Notes under the pieces: model-generated
What the model was told of the DNA's origin: nothing
The model's database searches: none
Seen by the model: only the letters and a program-made list of their open reading frames with translations
Shown here: positions 45,820-58,652 of the stretch, one piece after another
How the letters are laid out: each line of letters opens with the position of its first letter
How positions within the stretch are numbered: position 1 is the first letter of the stretch
Position numbers and translations under genes: made by a program
Assembly (NCBI GenBank): GCA_050084985.1
Contig: JBITNC010000001.1
Coordinates: forward strand, 200,508,001 to 200,572,000
From: Nageia nagi
Lineage: Eukaryota > Pinophyta
Direction: 5' to 3'
DNA length: 64,000 nt

Positions 45820-47330
45820 TAATATTGATGCTCTAGTATTTCTTGACCATATATTGAATCTTTCTAGCTAATTAGGTTCCATACAATTTCTTGTCTTGGA
45901 ATATTCTCCTATTTCTCTCCTTCCAAATCTCCTAGAGTATGTGTGGAAGAGTAATTGCCCATTTCCTCCTGCTCTCTTTATCTAAAATGTTTTGGGGCCA
46001 TTTGACAATAGATTTTGTTATGTCCACCCCTAGTTCAAATCTCAATTTCCCTAGGATGCCTTTCCATATATCCTATGTAAAGGGGAAAAATTGGTAAAGG
46101 TTATCCATAGTATCCTCTAATATGAAATAGAGGGAGCATATATTGACCATAATTTGACCTCTATTTCTTATATTTTCAATTGTACCAATTCTTTTCCTAT
46201 AAACTAGCCAAAGGAAATGGGTCACCGTAGTAGTTATCCCTTTCATCCATATTTTCTTTATAGGGAAGTCATTAGGATGGTATTCCAACATTACTAAGTA
46301 ACTTGATTTCATCAAGTATGTCCCTTCTATCTCCATATTCCATCTTGGGATATCCAACCCATCAATAAGGGGTAGGGGTGCTACCCTGAGTAATGTATTC
46401 ACTTCTTCAGTATCTCTAGCCACATCCAAACTAAATGGTTGAAGCACCTTCTAGCTATGTTGGCCATTGTTATCATCAATATAGCATTGCACTTTCCAAC
46501 CAACATTAGATCTTCCCCATCAAACCAAGTTCACTAAAAATTGGTGTTGATACAGGGCTTTTCCCCCAATCTAATCATCTTTCCAAAAATCAACATCTCT
46601 ACCATTGCTTATGCTCTAATGGATATTTTCCCTTAGGAATTACCTAGTTTTGAAGTATCCTTTCCAAAAGCTAGAGCCTGACTTGAGTTGATCATCTTTA
46701 AGGTAGTTGGACCCATACTAAAGATACTTCTTATAACATATGTAAATCCATTTTGTGTTCTCACCTATACTTACTTTCCATGCTAGCTTTCTTGTATAGC
46801 TATATTGAAGTTCTTAAGGCTCCTTAGTCCAAGTCCACCCTATGTCTTAGGCTTGCAAACTTTGTGCCAACTAACGTAAGCAATTCTCTTCTTCTCCTCC
46901 ATTCTAATGTAGAGAAACTTATTACATATTTGGTTGATCTTTGTACAAATGCTAATGGAGATTTCAAAGATAGACACATAATACACATGCATACTTTGGA
47001 GCACTATTTTTACTAGAAGGTACTTTCTAGCAATTGACAACATTGCTCCTATCCATCCTACTAGTTTTTTTGAGAATCTCTCTAGAAGTGTCAACTAGAT
47101 ATATTTTCCTATAAGGGTAGTGAATAAGGGTATTCCTAGGTAGGTGGTTGGCAAGTTGTCTATTAGGCATTAAAATATGTCTGCAATTTTTTGCTGCTTG
47201 TTAACCAAAGTGTGGAAGAAGAAAATTTTACTCTTGTCAAAGTTCACTTTCTACTATGATGCTCCTTCATAAATTTGTATTATTTTCATATAGTTGTTTG
47301 CCTCTACAATAAAATCTCTCCCAACTATGG
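45820..47330 (-). pseudogene. LINE (plant L1-type) remnant: RT end and zinc-binding domain
   Basis: Reading leftwards from 47330: IIQIYEGAS then KVNFDKSKIFFFH and a TTYLGIPLFT block, the typical RT segment before the thumb of plant L1-type LINEs. The open part 46840-47094 has LERFSKKLVGWIGAMLSIAR and KRIAYVSWHKVCKPK, the standard RT C-terminus. 46073-46447 has the zf-RVT-like region (GTYLMKSSYLVMLEYHP, then IWMKGITTTVTHFLWLV), with its Cys/His largely lost. The HIL-stop-EIWKERNRRIF segment (45889-45945) is the usual C-terminal block. Endonuclease and the front of RT are missing, so the copy is 5'-truncated, as is common for LINEs. No poly-A tail or target duplication was found. Confidence 0.85.
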
Positions 47331-47369
47331 GTGGAGATGATGTTCAAGTTATTGATAGTCATAATATTC

Positions 47370-47760
47370 TACCATATATTTTGGTTAAAGACCCTCAATG
47401 AATGCTAGGATTTTCATACTATCATCCTCATGAACCTAATTAACCTTTTTAGTCCAAAATTTGACAAATAACTCAATAGACTTACCTTCTCTTTGCTTTA
47501 GCTTCATCAAATCATTTAATGTAACCTATTTTACAATGTGAATCTAATAATGATCACAAAATATAGTCTTCAATTGTGCAAAGTTATTAATGCTAGCATG
47601 TGGTAACTTCTTAAACCATTTTGTGGCTTCTCCTTTTAGAGATAAAAGAAATAACTTTGCATGCAAGCCCTCATACATAGTGATTAAGGAGACTTCATTA
47701 AAAAAAACCTCATGCATGAAAATAAGGATTAGTAGTGCCATCAAATTTTATGAATTTAAA
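47370..47760 (-). pseudogene. Stray Ty3/gypsy gag fragment
   Basis: Minus-strand reading gives GLHAKLFLLSLKGEATKWFK and LPHASINNFAQLKTIFCDHY (open 47544-47744), followed by MKLKQREGKSIELFVKFW. This is the conserved retrotransposon gag core with its downstream helix. It is not the same family as the gags above, and no LTR or pol goes with it. It directly adjoins the truncated LINE. Confidence 0.75.
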
Positions 47761-47777
47761 AGCTTTACTAGAATGTA

Positions 47778-48382
47778 ATATGGTGGATCTAATTCACATA
47801 CATAAGGGATTATTGTATTCTCTTCCCTTTCTATCATTTTGGACCATTATTTCTAGATATTAGTCACTCTAGAGCATACTTTCTGGTGTGTGAGAGCATA
47901 CTCTAATATACCAGGAGCTAAAGTTTCAAATTTTAGCTTAAATAGAGTCCCAAGGAAGAAATGTGAGCAATACAAAATGACTATAGAGCACTTTTCAACA
48001 TTTTTTTAGTATTTTCTAGTTTTAGACTATGATGTGTTTGACAAAATGCTTCATCATTTTATTGGTAGTTTAATGGTAAAACAAAGATAGTTAATATTTA
48101 TTTTTCTCTTTTTTAATTTGATCTTTAATAAAATAAAATAAGAAACATATTGTATTTTTAAAAATAGAGTAGCCAACATGCAAAAAGAAATTGTTATGCT
48201 TCCCAACATTTATAGTTAAGGAGAAAAAATACCCATAAAACTTAAAGAGCCACTTCTCTGGTTGAGTAACTAATGGTGAATACACATACTTATACTACCA
48301 AGAAAAAGTAAATTATTTATTCATTGTAACTAAATATGGGGCTATAGATAGAGGTGTGTACAACATAAAGATGTAAAGAGCC
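47778..48382. other. AT-rich non-coding stretch
   Basis: I see nothing recognisable here. Confidence 0.5.
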
Positions 48383-48960
48383 TAGATTGTAGAATGTTGA
48401 ATATTGATATAACACTGATGAAGACCATATTACAGAAGGTAGTATGTTGAGGTGAGGTTGAAGAGATAGGGAATGTATGATGTTTAGTAGAATATGAGAG
48501 AATCCAATTATAGCAGGCCAAATCTAAGAGCCATATTATGTATGGTGAGAGTAAAGTATAGACTGCTAAATGTTGAAATAAAGATTACATAACCCATATT
48601 GAAAAATGTTGCATATTGAGGTAAAGGTGAAAAAGGCTAGATTATAAGAAAATATGAAGTTAGTAGATATTACAAATATAGGTGAATAAACACAATAATA
48701 TAGAAGGAAAAAGGAGTGTAGTGTTGAATCTAAGAGAGTAAAGGTTGGATATATCAAAATCTAGATTTAATTGTAGAGACTAGATTGCAAGATGTTAAAT
48801 ATCAGGGTGAAGACCAAATTACCTTGATTGCAGACTACTGCACTTTAAGGTGAAAATTGAGAGAACCAATTTGTACATTTGAAAAGAAGAATCCAAATTA
48901 GTAATTACATATATCATATTGCATATGGAAGTGTAATTGATAGAATATTAGTATGCTACA
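48383..48960. repeat. Diverged ~180-220 bp triplication
   Basis: Three related units begin at about 48383, 48560 and 48782. They share AGATTG.A.AATGTTGAATAT-like openings, a middle with a TTGAGGTGA-like block, and AATCTAAGAG near the end. Identity is low. Confidence 0.5.
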
Positions 48961-48999
48961 AATAGAAAGGAAAGAGAAGAGCTACAAATAAGAGAGGGT

Positions 49000-49440
49000 A
49001 CTTTTTTAGTAAAGGAATTTTTATATGTTAATTTCCTATCAAACTTTGAAAACCAAGTGGGTGTTTCACATAGGGTTTGGTTATCCTTCTAATGGGTGCT
49101 AGTAAATTAGGGGTTGATGCTCCTTTCAATTGGTACCAATAAATTGCAATGTTTGGTGCTCCTTCCAATGGGTGTTAGTAAATGTTGTAAAGTTTTTCTT
49201 TACGATGGTTGTATTTGGACCATGATCTAAGTAGCCTTATTTGGGGATGTATCAAAACTTTTTAACCTCATTACATATTATGTTGTGTGATGCTCTTTTG
49301 ATATGCTTGATTTATTTGTTCTTAGTTTTGCACTTCTTTATTCTATAAGTTGAGCATTTGAATTTTTAAAATATAGCACACTGATTCACCCCCTCCTAGT
49401 GTTATTATGTGAATAACAAGAATTATTTGATAGTATGCAA
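49000..49440 (+). repeat. Possible Copia-type LTR remnant
   Basis: Includes three imperfect copies of a GTGCTCCTTCCAATGGGTGT type phrase (about 49090-49200) and ACTGATTCACCCCCTCC at about 49380. Sequences of this form are often seen near LTR ends of plant Copia elements. No partner LTR or coding region was found, so this is tentative. Confidence 0.3.
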
Positions 49441-49454
49441 GACATGACATAGAT

Positions 49455-49890
49455 TCATGGACTTCTATAAATTCAAGAATGGCATAAAATAAATACACTG
49501 AAAATTCCAATGAATTGCTTGACTAAAATGCCTCATAAAAATCCAATCTCATATGATGCAATGATTTTAGAATATGAACACAATAGATTTCCTTAATGTA
49601 TTTTAAATAAAATAAAATATCAGATGTAAATACAAACTTTGAAACTTTTTCTATATACTTTACTTTATTTTTATGCTATAAGATAATTCATACCAAATTT
49701 CTTAATCATCATTTGGAAACTCACATTGCACTAATGCTCCTCCATCTTTGCAACAAATTCTTTATCTTTCCCCTAGAATCATTTCCCTCTCTTGATCATA
49801 ATCCTTCTCTAAAAATAAACAAAAACTTGAAGGAGTCACAAATCATCTCCTCCTCTCTAATTAGACCCATGATGGAGGTGAATCGAAACC
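49455..49890. repeat. Dispersed repeat R2, copy 1
   Basis: About 435 bp match 61680-62118 in the same orientation (shared TGAATTGCTTGACTAAAATG, CCAAATTTCTTA and CCATGATGGAGGTGAAT). Similarity stops sharply at both ends. Its AAATGCCTCAT motif is the reverse complement of the motif repeated at 53336-54390. Confidence 0.7.
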
Positions 49891-50362
49891 ACCATATATT
49901 AAATTAATTACCAAAATACAAATATAAAATGTTTATATTTACATCTAAAATAACATTAGATAGTCTCATTAAATAATATTATTCAATATAGCCCACTAAA
50001 ACTTATTAAAAATCAAGGTATAATATTTTATACATTTTATCATTATAAATCATTATATATATAATTTAAAAAGAAGACATTCATATATCAATGAATTGCC
50101 TCATTAATAATACTTTAACATAAAATATCATTTATTAATGCTAAACATGAATAAATAATAATATTAAATTAGAATTTATTATATTCATTAATTAAATGAT
50201 CTACTAATCAATTATTTCTTTCATATTATGTTTTTCAGATGAGGTATAACACAAAAACATAAGTTGAAGACATTTGAATCACTTTAATCTTGAAATATAC
50301 ATGGAAAGATCAAATCCAATTTCTTGCAAAATAAACATTACAAATAAGCATCAAATTTTGGG

Positions 50363-50383
50363 TCATGACATTCTCCTCCACTT
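50363..50383 (-). promoter_or_regulatory. Polypurine tract and LTR start of a decayed minus-strand element
   Basis: On the minus strand AAGTGGAGGAGAA (50383-50371) is followed directly by TGTCATGACCC. This is the usual join of polypurine tract and LTR start in plant Ty3/gypsy elements. The LTR would run leftwards; its other end is not clear. Confidence 0.5.
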
Positions 50384-51606
50384 AGAATAAATGCAATGCT
50401 CTGAATTCTCTAAATTATACCACATGAGGAGTAAATATAACCTTTTTAGAAGTATAAAAGAATTCAAGTACACATTTACTCAATCAACTACAAGAAAAAT
50501 ATAAACAAGTGCTAGATAGAATTCAAGTTCTAACAAACATAATTCTTTCAACAAACACTTTTGTTTTGAAAGCATAATATACTTATTAACCTAGGCTAAT
50601 TCATCATTGCTCATTTACATAATGTAGCATAAGTAATCATAACACACACAAACACATGCAATGCCTAAGTGAAATCATTTTCCTTGTGACCTATCGATTT
50701 CATCATTTCCCATTTTACTTACTAAAATTTGGTGTTCACTCTCAAAGGTTCAAGAACACTTGAAAGAAAAAATACTCACAAATAATTCTAAACTTGAAGG
50801 TAAATGTAAATATTATAATTCAATACAATGTATTCTACATTATTCAAATGAATTACTATAAAATAATTTTATCGATAAGTTGATGAAGCACTCTTTTCTT
50901 GTTCTAATATGTCTTCCACAACTTATGAAACTATAGAGATTACTTCAACACATATATGCACTTATTAAATTAATTTTCTCTTTAACCATAAGAGAGTAAT
51001 TTTCCAAGTTGGAAAAACTTTTAAGCTTTGAGATCTATAAAATTCTTTTATTTTCATCAAAATTATCAAGCCATTTTCTCTTGATAACAAATGTTCATTC
51101 TGACATAATATCTTATTTATAAGATGAAATTAAGATATATCTAAATTTTCAAGAAAAATGAAGTATGCTTAAATGAAAAAAATACTTTTCTATATGCAAA
51201 AATTTCATTTTTCCAAAGTAATCTTCTTCATAATATTTTTTTTCATCTTAAAATCATAAGAAAAAATGAAAAAGATATTACCAAAATAGCTTTTTCTTGG
51301 TGCCATTATTTATCATAACATCGATGTTGTACAAGTAATTTTACAAAAATAATGCAAAATTTTCTTTCTAAGTTTCCAAATTTTTAGTAGCATTCTCTAA
51401 AAAGAAAGAATTTTTACCTATGAATGTCAAACATTCCTTTCAAGATCTTTTATCAAGAAAAAAATTCACCTTACTCATGAAACATTTTTCAATCTTGGCC
51501 AATAAACTTGAAATATTTTTTAGCTATATTTTCTAATAGCCAAAATTTATTTTACCTAATAAGATGATATACCCACCAATCTTTAGTCTATTCTAGGCTA
51601 TTCTCA
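50384..51606. other. AT-rich non-coding stretch
   Basis: No readable domain. If the join at 50363-50383 is real, this would be the 3' part of an element's internal region, but I could not read any pol motif. Confidence 0.4.
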
Positions 51607-54093
51607 TGTAATGACCCACCCAAACACTCATAGTTGAGACCCTAATGACCTCAGGAAAACTTGGAATTTAATTTGAGATCATATATTCTATAAAATGGAT
51701 TATGAATGATATTATGCATCATTTGTATCTATTTGGTCTTGGATTTGAGTTTATTATGACATAAGTAATAGGTTGATCGACATGGCTATCAGGATGGATA
51801 CTCCAAGGAACCAAAGATGAGTTGGTTATGGAAATGAACTGGTAAGAGTGAGGAAATGATTGGCATTGAATTGTTTAAAGCCATAAGGAATCTCATAGAT
51901 CATATAGATGCATATCACTATTATTGTGCATTATTTTTTATTTTGATATTGTATGTGTGTGAATTCGCTAACAAATAACCTTGCAGAATAAGTGATCGAC
52001 CCAAGTAAATATGAGCTTTAAATATATCTAAAATGCATTTTGAAAATTATTTGATTATTTTCAAATGATGGAAGGAATAATCCAATGGTTTGACTTTGAA
52101 TTTTTCACCAAGAAAATTTAATAGACTTGGGTGAAAATAAAATTTAGGGTTAAAAAGGATTATTTATCATATTTTGTTAGTTGCAAGGTTATTTTGGAAT
52201 TTTGTGAAAATAATTGAGAAAAACACCCCACATAATTTGTTTTCTTGTGTTAGGTGCATGAAATTATTAGAAATTTTTTGTAGCCTAATATGAAGTGTCC
52301 AAAGTATTTTGGAAGGATATAACATTTACAAATAAAATTATTGACACCTATGTTAAAAAAAATAAAATGCCTACACCTCCCAATCAAAAATAAGTGAGTT
52401 GGATGAATAGTCTCACTTTTGAAGGGATTATATCAAAATTTGACTAAAAATACCTTAGGGTCCTTAAGGAAGATATCTCTCCATTATTGGCTTTGGGTCT
52501 CATGAGAAAAGGAGTCCTCCCTTCTCAATTGACCAATTAGATTATCCAGGTGCTATCTCTAAAAACTTTAAGCCCTTAAATACTAAAATTTTAGTTTTTG
52601 AGATTTAATTACTTGAGGAATGATATTAAATATCATTATTTATTGGAGGAAAGCATGCGATATATTTGTACTAATTTGTTTTTATGCTATTAGAATAAAA
52701 TATAGTATATTCTTTATAAAATATTCCTACTTATTTTTATAAGTGATTTGTAAAATTAATTCTTAGTTTGTTTCACCTTTAGAGTGATTGTATGATACTA
52801 TTCAAGATGATAATAGACATCATTTTAGGTTATACATAGTATTTGTACTTATTTGACTCCTTTGCATATGAAAATAATTCATACTTTATTCCTAGGTGGT
52901 AGGGGAAACCTTTATTTAAAAATTATTTATCTTGATGGGAAAGGGCAAAGAAATAAATATTTTAATAAACAATATTCAGAATTGAATTCATGGGTGTACC
53001 TATTGACATGCCACCTAAAATAATTATAATTTTTAGGCTATGAGATACTAAACTCCTTGTAAGGTTACTAATTTGAGATCATATGGGGGATTGGTAAATT
53101 GTTTTAGGTAGCAAGATCTCCATGAAAGAAGAGGTTTTCTTTATATTTCCATTAGCATGTCATTGCCCCCTTATGTTCTTAGCAATATATTTAACATATA
53201 CTACTCTATGTATATGTAGAATGGGATTCTTGAAGACATAATTTAAGATATTTTATCAAATAATCCATCAATATTTCTAGAATACCCATTTAGTACATAT
53301 CAAAGATCATTGCAGACTTTGAGGGTGCACCTCAATGAAGCATTTTGTCCAAACAACTCTCACATCCTTCCCATATAGAACATGAGATTGTAATTTGATG
53401 AGGCATTTTATCATTCAATTCTTAGAACCTTTCAAAGTGTCAACTATTATTCATATCCTGCAATTATTTGCATTATATGAGACTACACTTTGAATAAAGT
53501 ATTTTGTCAAATAATATTTGAATCCTATCAACATCACTATTTTAACTTGAAAGCACATTTGACTAGAAACTAATGAGGCATTTTGATAAATATTTCATGG
53601 GTCATTCAATGCCTCCATTATGGTTTATATTAGGTAATTGATGGTGCATCTAGCAATTCATTGGCCTCTCAAATATCTTTCCTACATATCCTTCAATTAC
53701 ATGAGACTAAATTTCCATTAAGCATTTTTTCAAACAATTTCTAGGCCTCTTCAATGTTTTTGTGTGGATAATAATATGTGAGTCAATTTATAAGCCATTG
53801 ATGTGCAATTATGTCAGTCAATTTACAAGCCATTTTAAATATCCTATAATGATTGCATTACAAGAGATCATGATTCGATTAAGAATTTCATCAAACAAAT
53901 CACTAGCACTTCCAACATTTTTATTTTGTTTATACCCTACAATTGCATTTTGATGAAGCATTTTGTCAAATAATTTATGGTTCCCTTCAATGTATCTATT
54001 TTATGACAAAAGACTACTTTTTGATGAGGCACTTGCCAAATAATTCATGGACTTTCCATAGATTAGTTATGGGTGTAACATGGGGTCATTACA
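51607..54093. repeat. Candidate 2.49-kb solo LTR
   Basis: It begins TGTAATGACCC and ends GGGTCATTACA, an exact 11-bp inverted repeat in TG...CA form, typical of long chromovirus LTR ends. Flanks TCTCA and ACCCA match at three of five positions. No internal coding motif is present, which fits a solo LTR. Against it, a tandem-repeat array runs across the right end without a break. Confidence 0.4.
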
Positions 54094-54390
54094 ACCCATG
54101 AAACTATGATGTAAGGAGGCATTTATTGATCCCTTTAAATCTATTTTGTTAAATGATTCATGATACCTTTCAATAATATCTATTTTGCATATATGTCACA
54201 ACATATTGATGAGGTATTATCTCTTTAAACACACCTATTTGTGTATATATTATATTTTTAGAAGGTATCTATTTCTCTTTTATTATTCTTATATTTTGAT
54301 GAGGCATATTACAAATTTCTCTCAACATATCTATTTTGAGATAAGAAATTAATACTTCTCAATGAGGTAAATTTTCAAATAATTCCCAAG
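53336..54390 (+). repeat. Irregular array of a GATGAGGCATTTTGTCAAA motif
   Basis: About a dozen degenerate copies of TTGATGAGGCATTTTGTCAA plus AATTCATGG-like text lie at roughly 53336, 53397, 53491, 53571, 53717, 53872, 53950, 54021, 54113, 54206, 54295 and 54357. Spacing is 60-155 bp. Several are preceded by GCATTATATGAGACTA-like text. Confidence 0.7.
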
Positions 54391-57300
54391 ATGAGAATCA
54401 CTCAAAAAAACAAGGGAGAGGAGCACACTGGTGTGGGTTTTTCCACAAACCATTTTTGAGTATACACAATCCCTACATTGCATGTAATGTTAAGTCAATA
54501 GAAGATTGATAAATTTTCTTAGTATAAGTTGTTCCTATCATTTTTATAAAGAAATAATAAAAATATTAGAGTGGAAAATATAAATAATACCATTTCTAAT
54601 CTTCTTAAGTAGGTAGTAGCGAAATATCTAAATGAGTTAGTTAGAAGTGCTAGCCTCCTCAAAGAAATTTTAACTAGAAGAAAAGTTTATTGTCAAAATC
54701 CTAAGATTCAAAGGAGAAATTAATATCAGGAAACATTTGAACATATGGGTAATATCCCTTTTTATAATTCCATTAATATTAGTAATACATGAAAATGGTT
54801 AAGAAAATGTTCAAGTTACACAAAATTTCTTTGATTATGATGCGAAATAGATAATAATTATAATTGTAATAGTCTAACCATTTGAAGATCATGAGTGGAT
54901 ATTGTTTGTCATCAAGGCAATTGAGAATGATTTGATTTTGCTTTATGAGTATGAATGTTAATGTATGATGTTTTCTTTTGAATTTATGATCAAGTAAGAT
55001 AAGTAGTCTCTTGATAAGACCTAGAAGCTATCGAGATCTAAATAGAGTATTTTTAAGGTGATAATATTTAAAATTTTGAATAATGACTCGAATGGAATGA
55101 TGCATGTAGAAAGTTATTAGAATCCATGATCAAGGATGATAGGTAGTCTTGAATGAGACATAAAAGCTATTGATATCAATACAGAGTAATGTTTAAATCA
55201 ATTGTATGATATGTTTGCACCTAGGGTAGGATACATTTCATAAATCAAAAGAGTTGTCTTGATCCTCATAAACCCTAACAAAATCCTATTACTCTAAACC
55301 ATATCATCTTGGTTCTCTTGGTAAAATATATGATTGAGGACAACAAAAGATGTATGGAAACTCATCAAGGTCAAGGATGGTGATGAAGAACCCCATTAAA
55401 GTGGATATTGCTATGTAAATAGGGTTATTGCAAATTATATAATAATTGTAAATTAATATGACATACCATTAGAATTTATGAATTACCAACATTTGAAAGA
55501 AAAAATGGATTTTGGAAGAGATTATGTTTCCATAAGTTTGACCTTACTCAATGGTTAGAACTATATTGGATATCATATAATCATAGAATCCTTGCCCAAT
55601 GACTTAATGAGATAACTCAATTGTAAAAGAAAAGTCTTATGCATGATATGATGTACTCTATTAGTTTATGAACAATGAAGTCTTGAATTACCCTTTTTCC
55701 CACACATAATCAAAGATATATTCTCTTATTGAATAAACTTCATGGATTTAGAGTATGGATGAACTATGTTAAGATTGAATACCTTTAAGTAAATTCAAAT
55801 GGTGTGAGTCAAAGTAGAAAGAAAACTAGGAACATAGTACATTAAGGGAGTATGAATCCTCATAAAACATAAACAAGGATATAAATGGTTCATTAATGGA
55901 AATTAAGAGTTTAAAAACTAATGTATATATAGCCAAGAATAGTTTATTATTGGATCACACATATAAGAATTCAAAACCATAATGACTTAATAAGGAAATG
56001 GAGAAGATGCTTAAAGATTACCTTAAAGAATCAAATAGGGTTCCAAGTAAAAGGAATGGTCTTATCAACTAATCAAGAAAAATAAAGTTGAAACTATTAT
56101 CTCTTTAGTACCTTACAAGGAAGGTAGCTCAAACCTAGATAAAGTGATAAGGAATGAGTATTCCCTATATATGAAGGAAAACTAGTTAAATATGGAATTA
56201 GGATTTTGATATACTAAGATTTAATCAAATGATATATGTAGACAATCTAGATAAGTATTGAATGATTACGAAACATATAGGACCCTAATGTTAGAAAAAG
56301 AAACTAAAAAAATTGTAGTTGTCTTTGGTTTGTTAGTAAGTTGTACTCTACATCACACTTCCTTACTACAAGTAATCACCTATCAAGCATATCAGATCTT
56401 ATTGAAAATCCCTAAAATGAGATGCACTTTTAAAGTGATATTTTTTTCATGCAAATGCAATAGTACTATTGAATGTTCTTTGCTGCTTTGCAAATAAGCT
56501 TGTTTGAAAACTTCATGAACACATTTGATGAACTATTGTTTTGATATGATTACTAATGTGATAAGTGGTTTATTTAAAAATTTAATTAGTAATTACTTGT
56601 CTCAAGTATTAAACCTATAAATATAATAATTGATCCGAAACTAATTATTCCTAGGGATGATAGCATGAGTATAGTCTTATTCACAATTCTAGTTTAAATT
56701 TTATTTTACTAAACAAACCATTTGAGGTATTCTTATACCCATGGCTCCCCAAGTAATGGGAATGAGGATGCTAGACTCCATGGTGGGCCTAACCAATAGA
56801 TATGGGTAGGCTAGTGTTGCATATCCTTAATAGAATGTTATATGATGGTAGTATTCAACAAAACTATAGCTATCAACTAAAGGTAACTTATAGTCATACT
56901 TCTTGCAGTTAAGAAAATAGGAGTATGACAATTGTTCCATAAGCAATGATGTTACTCATTTCATATGGATAATTGGCTAGGACAATCCATCTGCACCTAT
57001 GAATAAAAAGATCATATATTGGGTGAAGATGTTTAACCTTATGGATGAGAATTCTGTTAAGTGATATGGGCCTAAAGTAGGAAACCACAACTTCATGACC
57101 AGAATATCTATTGCATAGTTCATGGATGGAAGTGGTGGGGTCAGCTATGTGGCATCTTCCAATAGGATAAGTGTTGAGAAGTGAACACTAAAAAGTTTTT
57201 AATCAAGGTTAGTTATTATTCTATATGCCACCAATCTTTCCATATGCATGTTGGTTAGCTAACAACATTGCTATGCTCATGTGGATTACCTTGTCCATTC

Positions 57301-58297
57301 CTAGACCATTTGAGTGTTTAAATGAAACACAAAACTAGGTTTAAATTTTTAGGGTTTGTTAGAAGAGTTATGCAGGAGAGGGAGCACTGCATCTCATCAA
57401 CTACGAGAGTAAAACCCATCAGATCATACATGCTAGATTGAAAATAAATGTTATTAGCATAATAATAAAGAAATTGAATTTCATAAAATATAATATTGAT
57501 CTTAGACAAAACCCAAATAGGTTTTAACAAAGTTAAGAGCATTCAACAAGGTGAATACACCTAAAAAATAAGTAGGATTTTAAGAAAATCCCTAATACAA
57601 AATTTTGGAATCATAAATCCATAATCAATCATAACTTGAAAAATTTCAAGTTTTTGAGGAAAAGGTGGTGTTTTACTAATCCTATCCTAATCACACCTTC
57701 ACATTTATAATTTAGGTTAATGTAAAAATCCCAAATTTAGAGTTTAAATTAGTCATGGATAATGACCTCCCAAGTGGGTGAGAGTGATCAATTCCCATAA
57801 ATATCCAAGTCATGTGATAGCTAAGAATTCAAAATATTATACATCTACCTAAGAAGGGACATGCACATCCCATCACTTATCATGCTGCACCATGAAAGTG
57901 ATCTTAAGCATTATGCCTTAATGTATCAAACCCATATAAATGACATGTGATATAAATCCAATATTAATATCTATCTCTGATATTGATTCGTTATATCTTG
58001 CCTAACCATAAAACTCATGAGAGGCCACCACTTTCTCATGGTATCCACCTTTCCATAACTCATGTGGTGTACCATCATGCTAAGAATTACCTAGTCACCA
58101 TTCTTTCGCAAAGGTGTGTTGGGTTTGTCTAACCTAGGTAGATGTAATCTCAAATAATTTATTAGAGAGATTATATAAAATATTTTTGAATAATTCATCA
58201 CAAAAACCAAAATGCTAACTTTTAGAAAAATAAATATAGCAAACAAGAAAAAATTCCTAATCATCGCCATGAAGCACAAGCCCTATGAATTTTATGC
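54391..58297. other. Long non-coding stretch
   Basis: I found no readable coding domain, RNA gene or clear repeat in this 3.9 kb. The part next to 58297 should be the 5' internal region of the minus-strand element whose primer site follows, but no gag motif could be read. Confidence 0.4.
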
Positions 58298-58652
58298 TCT
58301 GATACTAAATGAAATGTCCTACTTTCTAACACAAAATAGACTCTAAATTTCATGCCAATTTTTTTTTTTACTTAATGATTCAACTCGAACAACAATAATA
58401 TTAACCATTTCAAATAAATATAAATCTAATGTGAAACTTAACATTTTTCAAAGTTCAACATTCATACCAAATTAAAGGTAATCACCTTTTTAAGATAATT
58501 TTTAAACATTACGTTATATTCCTTTAAAACATAATAAAGGAAAATACATACATATTTCTAATATCAAGTTTGATATACACTCAATTCAAAAGTATAAATC
58601 ATTTTTATCCAATATAGTTATGAATCTTTTCAATCCATAATTCAGTAAATAA
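58298..58652 (-). repeat. Primer site and LTR-end repeat R1, copy 2
   Basis: On the minus strand the sequence ends GTAGGACATTTCA at 58311, then reads TAGTATCAGAGC (58308-58297 region), one base from the initiator Met tRNA site. This marks 58311 as the 3' end of a 5' LTR. About 340 bp from 58311 match 1171-1512. Confidence 0.6.

Noticed and set aside
56258-56497. 79-codon plus-strand frame
   Set aside because: Length is not remarkable, no motif, and no related sequence in the window.
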